Shown here one piece after another: positions 32,330 to 40,792 of a stretch of 64,000 nucleotides of DNA (positions are counted from its first letter, which is position 1; each line of letters starts with the position of its first letter). The translations under genes were made by a program, and so were the position numbers. Location: NCBI RefSeq assembly GCF_029714365.1, contig NZ_CP121660.1, positions 310,001-374,000 of the forward strand. Reading direction: 5' to 3'. Source of the DNA: Sinorhizobium terangae. GTDB taxonomy: Bacteria; Pseudomonadota; Alphaproteobacteria; Rhizobiales; Rhizobiaceae. The notes below the pieces were generated by a model. That model searched no databases. It saw only the letters and a list, made by a program, of their open reading frames with translations, and was not told the DNA's origin.

Positions 32330-34219
32330 CTAGTCTCTCGGCAGCCCCGCCGGCCGCAGCTGCTTCTTCAAAGCGGCGATGCGGAAGATGGCATTGGCGG
32401 CGCCGTAGCCGCGATAGCCGCGTCGCTCCACGATCTCGAAGAAAAATCCCTCGCCATAGGTTGGACTGTAGAGCTGGAAGTATTCTCCGTGCTCGTCGCG
32501 ATCGTAGAGAATATTGGCCTCTTTCAGGCGCTCGATCAGATCCGGCTCGAGAGCGAAGCGCGCCTCGATGTCATCATAGTAGTTCGGCGAGATCGGTAGC
32601 GCGCGAAAGCCGTTTGCCTGCAATGCCTCGGCCGTTGCGAAGATATCGTTCGTGGCGAAGGCGAGATGCTGGATGCCGGAGCCGAAGGTCTCCGCGATGA
32701 AATGCCCTGCAAGCGTGTTGCGGTTTTCGGCGCCGTTCAACGTGATGCGCAGCGAGCCTGCGTCATTCTCCACCACCTGGCTGCGCACCAATCCTGCCGG
32801 ATCGACGATGTCGACCATCGGCGTCTTATGCACGTCGAGCAGTGAGTTGTAGAAGAGAAGCCAGGTCAGCATTTCCTCGTATTTGACGGTCTGGGCGACG
32901 TGATCGACGGAGACGAGGCCGGCCGGCACGGGTGATAGGTCATCTTCCACCGGTTCGAATTCGATCCCCCAGATGCGCGCCAGCTCCGACTTTTCGTCGA
33001 GGAAATAGATGACCCCGCCGCCAACGCCGCGGATCGCCGGCACCGAAAGCTCGCCGGGGCCGACGGACTGTGCGAATGGTTCGGCGCCGAGCGCCTTTGC
33101 GCGCTCGACCGTCGCCGCGGCGTCATCGACCATCAGTCCGAAGGCATAAGCCGACGTGCCGTGCACCAGGTAGGAGGCGTTGGCGAAGCCCTCGCGCTCC
33201 GTATTTATCACCAGATTGATTGCGCCCTGCCGGTAAAGCGCCACGCGTTTGCTCTTGTGTGTCGCAGTCTTCTGAAAGCCGAGCGTTCGGACCAGTGCCT
33301 CCAGTTCGGCCGCTTGCTCCTCGTCGGCGGCGAATTCGATGAAGGCGACATCCTTCACCTCGGCGGGTGCCGGCATGGCCGGCACGGACAAGGGTGTGTC
33401 CGGTTCGGCACGCTTGACCTGATCGCCGAGATAGATCAGCGAGCGGCGCCCATCGACCGCGATGGCCCCGGCATTGCCGCCGCGGAACTGGTCGTTGAAA
33501 ATTTCCAGCGACAGATAGCCGTCGTACCCGGTGGCGGCGACGGCGCGCATGAAGTCGGTGACCGGAAGATCACCTTCGCCGGGCATGTTGCGGAAGTGCC
33601 GGCTCCAGTAGAGCAGGTCCATGTCGATCAGCGGCGCATCGGCGAGCTGGATGATGAAGATTTTCTCCTTCGGGATCGACCGGATCGAATTGACTTCGAT
33701 CTTGCGGGAAAGCGTGTGGAAACTGTCGAGGATGAGGCCGACATTGGGGTGGTCGGCGCGCCGGACGATCTCCCAGGCGTCGCGATGATCGTTGATGTGC
33801 CGGCCCCAGGCGAGCGCCTCGTAGCCGACCCTGAGGTTTCGCTTCGCCGCCCGCTCACCGAGCTCGCGGAAATCGGCGGCCGCACGGTCGATGCCGCCCT
33901 GAGCGGCAGGCGATACATTGGAGCAGACGAGCACGAGATCCGTGCCAAGCTCCTGCATGACGTCGAACTTGCGTTCGGCGCGGTCGAAGGTCCGCGTGCG
34001 AAGCGGTTCCGGCATGCCCTCGAAATCCCGGAACGGCTGAAACAAGGTGATATCGAGGCCGAAGTCGCGCGCTATGCGGCCGACCTCCCGCGGGCCTTCG
34101 TCGAAAGCGAGGAAATCGTTCTCGAAGATTTCCACGCCGTCGAAGCCGGCCTTCGCGATTGCCTGAAGCTTGTCCTTGAGATCGCCGCTGATCGAGACGG
34201 TGGCTATGGAGGTCTTCAT
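32330..34219 (-). CDS. quiC: 3-dehydroshikimate dehydratase fused to HPPD-like dioxygenase domain
   Basis: The 629-residue protein has two domains. Residues 1-270 form a sugar-isomerase-like TIM barrel (MKTSIATVSISGDLKDKLQA…; metal ligands in LDSFHTLSR, LSLEIFND) as in dehydroshikimate dehydratase, giving protocatechuate. Residues from about 285 form a vicinal-oxygen-chelate domain like 4-hydroxyphenylpyruvate dioxygenase, with the 2-His-1-Glu set in VDHVAQT, GIQHLAFAT and FFFEIVERRGY. This fusion is known in quinate/shikimate degradation. The TAG stop is shared with the IS630 junction. Start is chosen at the ATG after AGGACAGGA; the open frame upstream belongs to the preceding gene. Confidence 0.9.
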   Translation of the reverse strand: MKTSIATVSISGDLKDKLQAIAKAGFDGVEIFENDFLAFDEGPREVGRIARDFGLDITLFQPFRDFEGMPEPLRTRTFDRAERKFDVMQELGTDLVLVCSNVSPAAQGGIDRAAADFRELGERAAKRNLRVGYEALAWGRHINDHRDAWEIVRRADHPNVGLILDSFHTLSRKIEVNSIRSIPKEKIFIIQLADAPLIDMDLLYWSRHFRNMPGEGDLPVTDFMRAVAATGYDGYLSLEIFNDQFRGGNAGAIAVDGRRSLIYLGDQVKRAEPDTPLSVPAMPAPAEVKDVAFIEFAADEEQAAELEALVRTLGFQKTATHKSKRVALYRQGAINLVINTEREGFANASYLVHGTSAYAFGLMVDDAAATVERAKALGAEPFAQSVGPGELSVPAIRGVGGGVIYFLDEKSELARIWGIEFEPVEDDLSPVPAGLVSVDHVAQTVKYEEMLTWLLFYNSLLDVHKTPMVDIVDPAGLVRSQVVENDAGSLRITLNGAENRNTLAGHFIAETFGSGIQHLAFATNDIFATAEALQANGFRALPISPNYYDDIEARFALEPDLIERLKEANILYDRDEHGEYFQLYSPTYGEGFFFEIVERRGYRGYGAANAIFRIAALKKQLRPAGLPRD

Positions 34220-34263
34220 CGTCCTGTCCTCGCTTCTCTGTTGCAATGGCGGCGATGAGATCG

Positions 34264-35124
34264 TCAGCCGGTCAGCGCTCTGAAATGGCCGAGCATCCGT
34301 GCCGCGTCCGGTTCGAGCCCGGTGAATAGGCGAAAGGCGCCGACTGCCTGGAACACGGCCATGCCGCCGCCGTCGAGCGTGCGGCAGCCGCGCCTTCTCG
34401 CTTCCCGGAGCAATGCCGTTTCCAGCGGGAAATAGACGATCTCGGCGACCCAATGGCGCTCGTCGAGGAGCTCGGCATCGAGCGGCAGCCCCGGATATTT
34501 CGTCATCCCGGTCGGCGTGGCGTGGATGAGGCCCGATGCGTCCCGCATCGCGGCGGCAAGATTCGTGCCGGCCACGATGTCGGCCTCGGGAAAAATGGGC
34601 GAAAGCATCTCGGCAAGCGAATGCGCGCGCTCCGGCTCGCGGTCGAAGACCGTAAGCCGCCGCAGACCGAGCGAAAGCGCGGCGTAGGCCGTCGCGACAC
34701 CTGCGCCGCCGGCGCCGAGCTGCACGGCCGAACCGAGGTCCGCATCCGGCAGGCCGCGCCGGAAGCCTTCGGCGAAACCCCACCAGTCTGTGTTGTGGCC
34801 GTAGCGCCGGCCGCCCTTGAGTACGACGGTATTGACGGCGCCGAGCCGCCGCGCATCGGGGGCGAGCTCATCGAGAAAGGAAATGATCGCCTGCTTGCAG
34901 GGATGGGTGATGTTGAGCCCGGCAAGGCCACGCCGCTCGGCATCGGCGATAAGATGTGGCAAGTCATTCTCCGTTGCACCGAGCGCATTGAGATCGATCA
35001 GCTCGTATTCGTAACGGAGCCCTTGTGCTGCGCCCTCCGCCATATGCATCGCCGGTGTCAGCGAGGCCTGGATGCCGGAGCCAATCAAGCCGGCCTTCAA
35101 AGATCTTACGAGCGTATCGGTCAT
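34264..35124 (-). CDS. aroE: Shikimate/quinate dehydrogenase
   Basis: The 286-residue protein has the shikimate-binding region (GSGIQASLTPAMHMAEGAAQ, about residues 14-33; NITHPCKQ with catalytic Lys about 67-74; NTDWWGF) and the NAD(P) motif (QLGAGGAGVATAYA, about 131-144). The change of the usual S-x-S substrate motif to SLTP and its location in a catabolic operon argue for a catabolic quinate/shikimate enzyme rather than the biosynthetic AroE. An in-frame ATG at 35139 is an alternative start. Confidence 0.88.
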   Translation of the reverse strand: MTDTLVRSLKAGLIGSGIQASLTPAMHMAEGAAQGLRYEYELIDLNALGATENDLPHLIADAERRGLAGLNITHPCKQAIISFLDELAPDARRLGAVNTVVLKGGRRYGHNTDWWGFAEGFRRGLPDADLGSAVQLGAGGAGVATAYAALSLGLRRLTVFDREPERAHSLAEMLSPIFPEADIVAGTNLAAAMRDASGLIHATPTGMTKYPGLPLDAELLDERHWVAEIVYFPLETALLREARRRGCRTLDGGGMAVFQAVGAFRLFTGLEPDAARMLGHFRALTG

Positions 35125-35221
35125 GGTTTCCCGTTCCATGTGTTTTCCGCGCGGACGGCATCCGCGGCGCAGCTGAAGCCGGCCCACCTTTCGCAAGCAG
35201 GCGGGCCGGCGGCTTTCTTCG

Positions 35222-36238
35222 TTACTGGCCGCGCACGGCGCCGATTTCCTTGAAGAGGGTCTGCACCGTCTCCTGGCCGATGTCGGCACTGAACTTCTCG
35301 ATCATCGGCTTGACGGCGTCGCGCAGGCGTTGGGTCTCCTCGGGGCTGAGTTCTTTGACCTCCATGCCGGTCTTGCGGATTTCCTCGAGTGCGGCGGCAT
35401 CCTGCTCGCGCGACACCTTGCGCTGGAAGTCGCGCGCTTCGACCGCGGCCTGCTGCAGGACCGCCTTCTCCTCGTCATTGAGGCCGTCCCAGAACTTCTT
35501 CGAGATCAGCACGATCTGCGGGTTGTACTGGTGACGGGTGAGCGTCATGTATTTCTGCACCTCGTAGAACTTGGCGTTGAGGATGTTCGCGGCCGGGTTC
35601 TCCTGGCCGTCGACGGTTCCCGTTTCGAGCGCGGTATAGAGCTCGGTGTAGGGGAGCGGTACGGCATTGGCGCCGAGCGCGTTGAAGAGCTCGACGGGGA
35701 TCGGCGACTGGATCGTGCGGATCTTCAGGCCCTTGATGTCCTCGAGCTTGGTGACCGGATGGCGGTTGTTGGTGAGGTTGCGAAAGCCGAGCTCCCAATA
35801 GGCAAGGCCGACGAGCCCGGTGTCGGGCAGGCGCTCGATCAGGCCGGTGCCGAATGGGCCGTCCATCACCTTGTCGGCCTCCTCGCCGCTGTTGAACAGG
35901 AAGGGAAGGTCGACGGCGCCGAATTCCTTGACGTTGCTTGCGAGAATGCCGGCATTCAGCACGGTCATCTCGATCACGCCGCCCTGCAACGCCGAGACGG
36001 TCTGGACGTCGCCGCCGAGTGTGCCGCCGGGGAAGAGTTTCACCGCGATCTTGCCGCCGCTCTTCTCCTTCACGAGCTCTGCGAACTTCTCCATGCCCGT
36101 CACCTGCGGATGGCCCTTATTGTTCGCCGAGGCGAATTTTATGGTCTGGTCGCGGATCTCCGCGAGCGCCGATCCGGCCGTGAGCAGCGCCAGGGGCAGG
36201 GCAAGCCCGAGCGCCAGTTTCGTCAATCTGTTCAACAT
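35222..36238 (-). CDS. dctP: TRAP transporter solute-binding protein (DctP family)
   Basis: The 338-residue protein has a Sec signal peptide (LALGLALPLALLTAGSALA, cleavage about residue 26) and a DctP domain. The conserved carboxylate-binding Arg lies in GLKIRTIQSPIP and the family motif GTVDGQENP is present. It binds a carboxylated substrate in the periplasm, by context quinate, shikimate or dehydroshikimate. It follows the two permease genes in the same minus-strand operon. Confidence 0.93.
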   Translation of the reverse strand: MLNRLTKLALGLALPLALLTAGSALAEIRDQTIKFASANNKGHPQVTGMEKFAELVKEKSGGKIAVKLFPGGTLGGDVQTVSALQGGVIEMTVLNAGILASNVKEFGAVDLPFLFNSGEEADKVMDGPFGTGLIERLPDTGLVGLAYWELGFRNLTNNRHPVTKLEDIKGLKIRTIQSPIPVELFNALGANAVPLPYTELYTALETGTVDGQENPAANILNAKFYEVQKYMTLTRHQYNPQIVLISKKFWDGLNDEEKAVLQQAAVEARDFQRKVSREQDAAALEEIRKTGMEVKELSPEETQRLRDAVKPMIEKFSADIGQETVQTLFKEIGAVRGQ

Positions 36239-36303
36239 GTTTTCCTCCCAGGTTGGACCGGTGTTCAGGCCGGCCGTGTTGACAATGCGTGAAGCCAAGC
36301 CCG

Positions 36304-37584
36304 TCAGTGCCCGAACCAGGAGACCGGAACGGTCACCAACTGAGGGAACAGGACGAGCAGGAAAAGAACGATCAGCTCGGCGATCATGAACGGCATGACG
36401 CCCTTCATCAGGTCCTCCATCGACAGTTTCGAAACGCCGCAAATGACGTTCAGGACCGTGCCGACGGGCGGGGTGATGAGGCCGATCGAATTGTTGATGA
36501 TAAAGAGCACGCCAAAATAGACCGGGTCTATGCCCGCCTGCTTGATGACCGGCATCAGCACCGGCGTCATGACCAGGATCGTTGGCGTCATGTCCATGGC
36601 TGTGCCGACGACGACGATCAGGACCATGATCGCCACGAGCAGGGCGGTCTGATTGTCCATGAGCGGCTCGACGAGGGCGGCGAGCGCACCCGGTACGTCG
36701 GCGACCGTGATCAGCCAGGCCGAGACCGCCGCGCAGGCGACCAGGAACATGACGACGGCCGTGATCTTGGCGGCCGCGACGAAGACGTGGAAGAGCTGCG
36801 TCGGCGGAAGTTCGCGATAGATGACCATCGAAACGAAGAGCGAGTAGACAGCCGCGACCACGCCCGCTTCGGTCGGCGTGAAGACGCCGAACTTCAGCCC
36901 GACGATGATGATCACCGGCAGCATGAGCGCCCAGAAGCTGTCGACGAAGGCCTTGAGGCGCACCGCGCCGCTCTCTCTCGGCGGCAGGTCGAACTGCTCC
37001 TTGCGGGCAACGAGGAGCCAGGTGATGCAAAGGGCGGCAGCGATCATCAGCCCGGGGAATATGCCGGCGAGGAAGAGCTTGGTGATCGAGACGCCGCCGA
37101 CCACGCCGTAGAGGATGAAGCCGATCGACGGCGGAACGATTGGCCCGATGATCGAGGCCGATGCCAGCAGTCCGCCGGCGCGCGCCGGATCATGGCCGCT
37201 TTTCAGCATCATCGGCAGGAGAAGGGCGCCAAGGGCGGCCGCGTCCGCGACGGCCGAACCCGACAGGCTCGAAAGGATGCAGGCCGCGAAGATCGCGACG
37301 AAGCCGAGGCCGCCGCGAATATGACCGACCATCGCCATTGCCAGCGCTACGATGCGGCGGGAAAGGCCGCCGGTGTTCATGACCTCGCCGGCGAGCAGGA
37401 AGAAGGGCACAGCCATCAGCGGGAAGCTGTCGGCGCCGTTCAGGACGTTCTGGGCGACGATCTGGGCGTCGAAGAGTCCGAGGTAAAGCATCAGTGCCAC
37501 GCCGCTCAAGATCAGCGCGAAGGCGATCGGCACGCCGAGTGCCATGGGTCCGAGAAGCGCGCCGAGAAAGATGGTGACCGTCAT
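36304..37584 (-). CDS. dctM: TRAP transporter large permease (DctM family)
   Basis: The 426-residue membrane protein has about 12 hydrophobic spans and DctM signatures (PFFLLAGEVMNTGGLSRRIV, SGSAVADAAALGALLLPMM, ITPPVGTVLNVICGVSKLSMEDL). It forms the ion-coupled transport channel. Start is the ATG preceded by GAGGAGG; the longer frame to 37656 runs into the small permease gene. It lies 10 bp after that gene. Confidence 0.93.
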   Translation of the reverse strand: MTVTIFLGALLGPMALGVPIAFALILSGVALMLYLGLFDAQIVAQNVLNGADSFPLMAVPFFLLAGEVMNTGGLSRRIVALAMAMVGHIRGGLGFVAIFAACILSSLSGSAVADAAALGALLLPMMLKSGHDPARAGGLLASASIIGPIVPPSIGFILYGVVGGVSITKLFLAGIFPGLMIAAALCITWLLVARKEQFDLPPRESGAVRLKAFVDSFWALMLPVIIIVGLKFGVFTPTEAGVVAAVYSLFVSMVIYRELPPTQLFHVFVAAAKITAVVMFLVACAAVSAWLITVADVPGALAALVEPLMDNQTALLVAIMVLIVVVGTAMDMTPTILVMTPVLMPVIKQAGIDPVYFGVLFIINNSIGLITPPVGTVLNVICGVSKLSMEDLMKGVMPFMIAELIVLFLLVLFPQLVTVPVSWFGH

Positions 37585-37594
37585 CGTCGCCTCC

Positions 37595-38158
37595 TCAATG
37601 CTTCGGCGAGAGCTGACCGAGCACGGGCTCGGGCAGATCGTCGAGGACTGCCTCATCCTCGCTCTCGCGCACCAAATCGGCTGTAGACACGTCGATGCGG
37701 CCGGTCGCGATCGCGAAGGCGTCCGAAAGGAGGATCAGGAAGGCCGGAACGCCGAAGGCGAGACCCGCGCCATAGAAAAACGCCATCGGGATGCCGGTGG
37801 CCGGCGCGCCGACATGGAGGTTGATCAGCGTCTGCGTCCAACTGCCGCTGATCACCAGCCATGTGGCATAGAGCATCAGTGCATGGCCGCAAAGCACGGC
37901 CACCTTTGCGGCAGGCGGCGGCAAGCGCTTGATCAGGGAGTCCACGCCAAGATGGCCATGCTCGCGCATGGCAACGACGGCGCCGAGAAAGGTGAGCCAG
38001 ACGAAGAACATCCGCGACAGCTCCTCGGAAACGGTGATGCCCTGGTTGAAGGCGTAGCGCAGGACGACATTGCCGAAGACGAGCACGACCATGCCGGCGA
38101 GCAGCAGGGCGATCGTCACCTTCAGCACGAAGAAATAGAAATCGATGATGCGGGCCAT
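37595..38158 (-). CDS. dctQ: TRAP transporter small permease (DctQ family)
   Basis: The 187-residue protein has four membrane spans and the DctQ pattern (NVVLRYAFNQGITVSEELSRMFFVWLTFLGA, VFGNVVLRY). It is the auxiliary membrane subunit of the TRAP transporter. The ATG follows GGGAGGAG. It is the first gene of the operon dctQ-dctM-dctP-aroE-quiC, read from the promoter near 38300. Confidence 0.92.
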   Translation of the reverse strand: MARIIDFYFFVLKVTIALLLAGMVVLVFGNVVLRYAFNQGITVSEELSRMFFVWLTFLGAVVAMREHGHLGVDSLIKRLPPPAAKVAVLCGHALMLYATWLVISGSWTQTLINLHVGAPATGIPMAFFYGAGLAFGVPAFLILLSDAFAIATGRIDVSTADLVRESEDEAVLDDLPEPVLGQLSPKH

Positions 38159-38291
38159 TCGCTCCTCCCAAAGCGATAGGGCGTACCGGCGGCACGTCGC
38201 GACGACGCGCCAGTGGCAGGCCTCCTCCTCCAACGCGCGGCGGTTCGCCGGCGGCCACCACGCTCCTCAGCGCGGTTCGGCAATGGATTTA

Positions 38292-38320
38292 TAAAATGTA
38301 CTAACTAGTTCGAATGTCAA
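38292..38320 (-). promoter_or_regulatory. Candidate promoter of the TRAP/quinate operon with internal operator
   Basis: On the minus strand TTGACA (38320-38315) is followed after 17 bp by ATTTTA (38297-38292). The spacer holds the perfect palindrome AACTAGTT (38303-38310), extended imperfectly on both sides (ACTAACTAGTTCG). A repressor bound there would block polymerase; the adjacent TetR protein is the obvious candidate. Confidence 0.5.
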
Positions 38321-38331
38321 GTGCTGTGCTA

Positions 38332-38360
38332 TTGAAAGAGGATGATAACGTGAATATGAC
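38332..38360 (+). promoter_or_regulatory. Candidate tetR promoter
   Basis: TTGAAA at 38332-38337 and TATGAC at 38355-38360 with a 17-bp spacer read toward the TetR gene. It starts 22 bp from the AACTAGTT palindrome, which could allow autoregulation. Confidence 0.4.
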
Positions 38361-38540
38361 TTGAGGAATTGCTCTTGCGGGGCACAGCTAAGGGTCGAAA
38401 ATCGGCAGCCATCTTCGATGACGTTGGCGGTCTCGGATCGCGAGACGAGGCGTTTCAGGTGTCCATCGAGGCGCCGTGGGACCCGCAGGAAATAGGCATG
38501 ATGATTCAATGGCCTGTCGGGGCCGGGAAGCAGTGCGGAA

Positions 38541-39209
38541 ATGGCGGAGCGGCAGGGGAATGGCAGAAAGAACGATCCGCAAAGGACGCAGGAGGATATC
38601 CTTGCGGTAGCGACGGAAGAGTTTTCGACGCATGGGCTGGCCGGTGCCAGGGTGGATGCGATCGCTGAGCGCACGCGCACCTCGAAGCGGATGATCTATT
38701 ACTATTTCGGCAGCAAGGAGGGGCTCTATCTCGCCGTGCTCGAGCGCTCCTATCGCAGGATCCGCACGCTCGAAGCCGATCTCGAACTCGCCAACCTGCC
38801 GCCGGAAAAGGCGCTGAGGACCTTGATCGAAACAACCTTCGATCACGATGAGGCCAATCCGGATTTCGTCCGTCTGGTCAGCATCGAGAACATCCACCAC
38901 GCGGCGCATATGCTGCGTTCGGAGGCGATCCGTGAGCTCAATGTCTCGGTCATTCAGATGATCGAGGCGATCATCGCGCGCGGTCTCGCCGACGGCACCT
39001 TTCGCCGCAAGGCCGATCCGATCGATGTTCACATGCTGATCAGCGCCTTCTGCTTCTTCCGTGTGTCGAACCGCTATACGTTCGGCACGATCTTCCGCCG
39101 GGATCTCTCGGAAAAGGCGACAATCGAACGACACCGCTCGATGATCGCGGATGCGGTCATCAGCTACCTGAAATCGGAAGGCGGGCCTGCGTCCACCCGG
39201 CCCACTTAG
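38541..39209 (+). CDS. TetR-family transcriptional regulator
   Basis: The 222-residue protein has an N-terminal TetR helix-turn-helix (ILAVATEEFSTHGLAGARVD…SKRMIYYYFGSKEGLY, about residues 20-66) and a longer ligand domain. The LAGARVDAIAERTRTSKRMIYYYF form is common in TetR proteins governing aromatic/hydroaromatic acid catabolism. It is divergent from the TRAP/quinate operon and probably its repressor, with release by a pathway compound. The 5' leader is long (about 180 bp from the candidate promoter). Confidence 0.9.
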   Translation: MAERQGNGRKNDPQRTQEDILAVATEEFSTHGLAGARVDAIAERTRTSKRMIYYYFGSKEGLYLAVLERSYRRIRTLEADLELANLPPEKALRTLIETTFDHDEANPDFVRLVSIENIHHAAHMLRSEAIRELNVSVIQMIEAIIARGLADGTFRRKADPIDVHMLISAFCFFRVSNRYTFGTIFRRDLSEKATIERHRSMIADAVISYLKSEGGPASTRPT

Positions 39210-40189
39210 GGAACGAGTACGGCTGCGCCGCTCAGCCCACCGGCGCGAAGGTCGGCAAGGGCACGGTTGGCCTCATCAAGCGGATAGACGATCGTGTGCG
39301 TCTTGACACCTGCTTCCGCCGCGATGGCAAAAAACTCGCGGCCATCCCGGCGCGTGAGGTTGGCGACCGAAACCAGTTCGCGTTCGCCCCAAAGCACGGC
39401 ATAGGGCATAGCGGGAATATCGCTCATGTGGATGCCGCCGCACACCACCCGCCCGCCCTTGCGCACTGCTTTCAGTGCTGCAGGCACGAGATTTCCGACC
39501 GGCGCGAAGATGATCGCAGCGTCGAGCGGCTCCGGCGGCGGCTCGTGCGAACCGCCGGCCCAGAGCGCGCCAAGGTCGAGGGCGAAGCGCTGTGCCGGCA
39601 CATCGTCCGGGCGGGTGAAGGCGTAGACCTGCCGGCCCTGCCAGACGCAGATCTGGGCGATGATATGCGCGGCGGCGCCAAAGCCATAGATCCCGATCCT
39701 CTTGCCGTCGCCGGCGCGTTTTAGTGACCGCCAGCCGATGAGCCCGGCGCAGAGGAGGGGCGCAAGCGCCACGGGATCGCCGTCGCGATCGAGATCGAAA
39801 GCATAGTCGGCATCCGCAATGACATCGGTGGCGAAGCCACCGTCGCGGGTATAGCCGGTGAACAGCGGATCGTCGCAAAGGTTTTCTGCGCCCGACCGGC
39901 AGTAGAGGCAGTGCTGGCAGGTATGGCCGAGCCAGGGGACCCCGGCGCGCCGGCCGATGCGCGCCGGATCGACGCCGGAGCCTACCGCTTCGATGATGCC
40001 GACGATCTCGTGGCCCGGAACGAGCGGCAGTTTCGGCCGCGGGAGGTCGCCGTCGACCACGTGCAGATCGGTGCGGCAGACGGCGCAGGCCTCGACGCGC
40101 AGGCGGATCTCGCCGGCAAGCGGCTCCGGGAGCGGCCGCTCCACCCCTTTCAATGGTTCACCGATCCTTTCAAGGACCATCGCGCGCAT
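39206..40189 (-). CDS. Zinc-dependent alcohol dehydrogenase
   Basis: The 327-residue medium-chain dehydrogenase has the catalytic zinc ligands (CAVCRTDLH, about residues 35-43; GHEIVG, about 59-64), the four-Cys structural zinc site (CQHCLYCRSGAENLC, about 90-104) and a GFGAAAH cofactor loop. The latter replaces the usual GxGGxG, and the protein belongs to the group of AdhP/YahK-like zinc-binding dehydrogenases. It overlaps the tetR gene by 4 bp on the opposite strand. The AAGGAGG site lies 10 bp before the ATG; a second ATG 9 bp downstream is possible. Confidence 0.88.
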   Translation of the reverse strand: MRAMVLERIGEPLKGVERPLPEPLAGEIRLRVEACAVCRTDLHVVDGDLPRPKLPLVPGHEIVGIIEAVGSGVDPARIGRRAGVPWLGHTCQHCLYCRSGAENLCDDPLFTGYTRDGGFATDVIADADYAFDLDRDGDPVALAPLLCAGLIGWRSLKRAGDGKRIGIYGFGAAAHIIAQICVWQGRQVYAFTRPDDVPAQRFALDLGALWAGGSHEPPPEPLDAAIIFAPVGNLVPAALKAVRKGGRVVCGGIHMSDIPAMPYAVLWGERELVSVANLTRRDGREFFAIAAEAGVKTHTIVYPLDEANRALADLRAGGLSGAAVLVP

Positions 40190-40297
40190 CGGCTCTAGCC
40201 TCCTTGAAGTTGCATAAGCCCGATTGCCGCTCGCTCTGTTCGAAATGCGGCTCAGCAATGATATCCTTTTGGGCCACGGACGTCGAAAGGATCGCAA

Positions 40298-40762
40298 ATG
40301 CCGAAAAGAAGCGCAGGCATCCTGCTCTACAAATACGACGGCGAGGGAATTCTCGTCCTCTTGGTTCACCCCGGCGGTCCCTTCTGGAGCAACAGGGATG
40401 CTGGGGCGTGGTCGATCCCAAAGGGGGAATATGACTCGGATGAAGAGCCAGAGGCTGCTGCGCGGCGCGAGTTCCTTGAGGAAACCGGCGTCGCGATGAA
40501 CGGGACCTTGGTGAACCTTGGCGAGCTGCGGCAGAAAGGCGGGAAGTTCGTCACCGCCTTCGCCGGCGAGAGCGATCTCGACATCACCGATATCCGCAGC
40601 AATATGTTCGAAATGGAATGGCCGCCACACAGCGGCCAGACACAGGCCTTTCCAGAAGTCGATCGCGCCGGATGGTTCAGCCTGCCGGAAGCGCGGGAGA
40701 AAATAAACGCGTCCCAGCGTGCTTTTCTTGATCGCCTCGAGGCCTCGTTGTCACCCAAATAG
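40298..40762 (+). CDS. NUDIX hydrolase
   Basis: The 154-residue protein contains a complete Nudix box, G-x5-E-x7-REFLEETGV (about residues 42-64), the Mg2+-binding site of enzymes splitting nucleoside diphosphate derivatives. The N-terminus MPKRSAGILLYKY and WSIPKGEY are typical of the diadenosine polyphosphate / MutT-like group. It stands alone and is convergent with the siroheme synthase gene, 30 bp away. Substrate unknown. Confidence 0.9.
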   Translation: MPKRSAGILLYKYDGEGILVLLVHPGGPFWSNRDAGAWSIPKGEYDSDEEPEAAARREFLEETGVAMNGTLVNLGELRQKGGKFVTAFAGESDLDITDIRSNMFEMEWPPHSGQTQAFPEVDRAGWFSLPEAREKINASQRAFLDRLEASLSPK

Positions 40763-40792
40763 CTTTCGGAAAGTCGGCGAAGGCTCGCACGG

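Larger units (their letters stand above)
31281..32330 (-). mobile_element. IS630-family insertion sequence
   Basis: A 1,050-bp element with imperfect terminal inverted repeats: left end GAGTCTGTCAG, right end (reverse complement) GAGTCGGTCAG, followed by a second shared patch (TGAA-CG). It is flanked on both sides by the dinucleotide TA (31279-31280 and 32331-32332), the duplicated target of IS630/mariner-type elements. It encodes a DDE transposase in two frames. The right end lies at the stop codon of the dehydroshikimate dehydratase gene. Confidence 0.88.
38159..38540. other. Divergent promoter region of TRAP operon and tetR
   Basis: About 382 bp. The AT-rich core at 38285-38365 contains the candidate promoters and the AACTAGTT palindrome listed separately. 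The remainder is GC-rich and noncoding as far as I can see. Confidence 0.6.
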
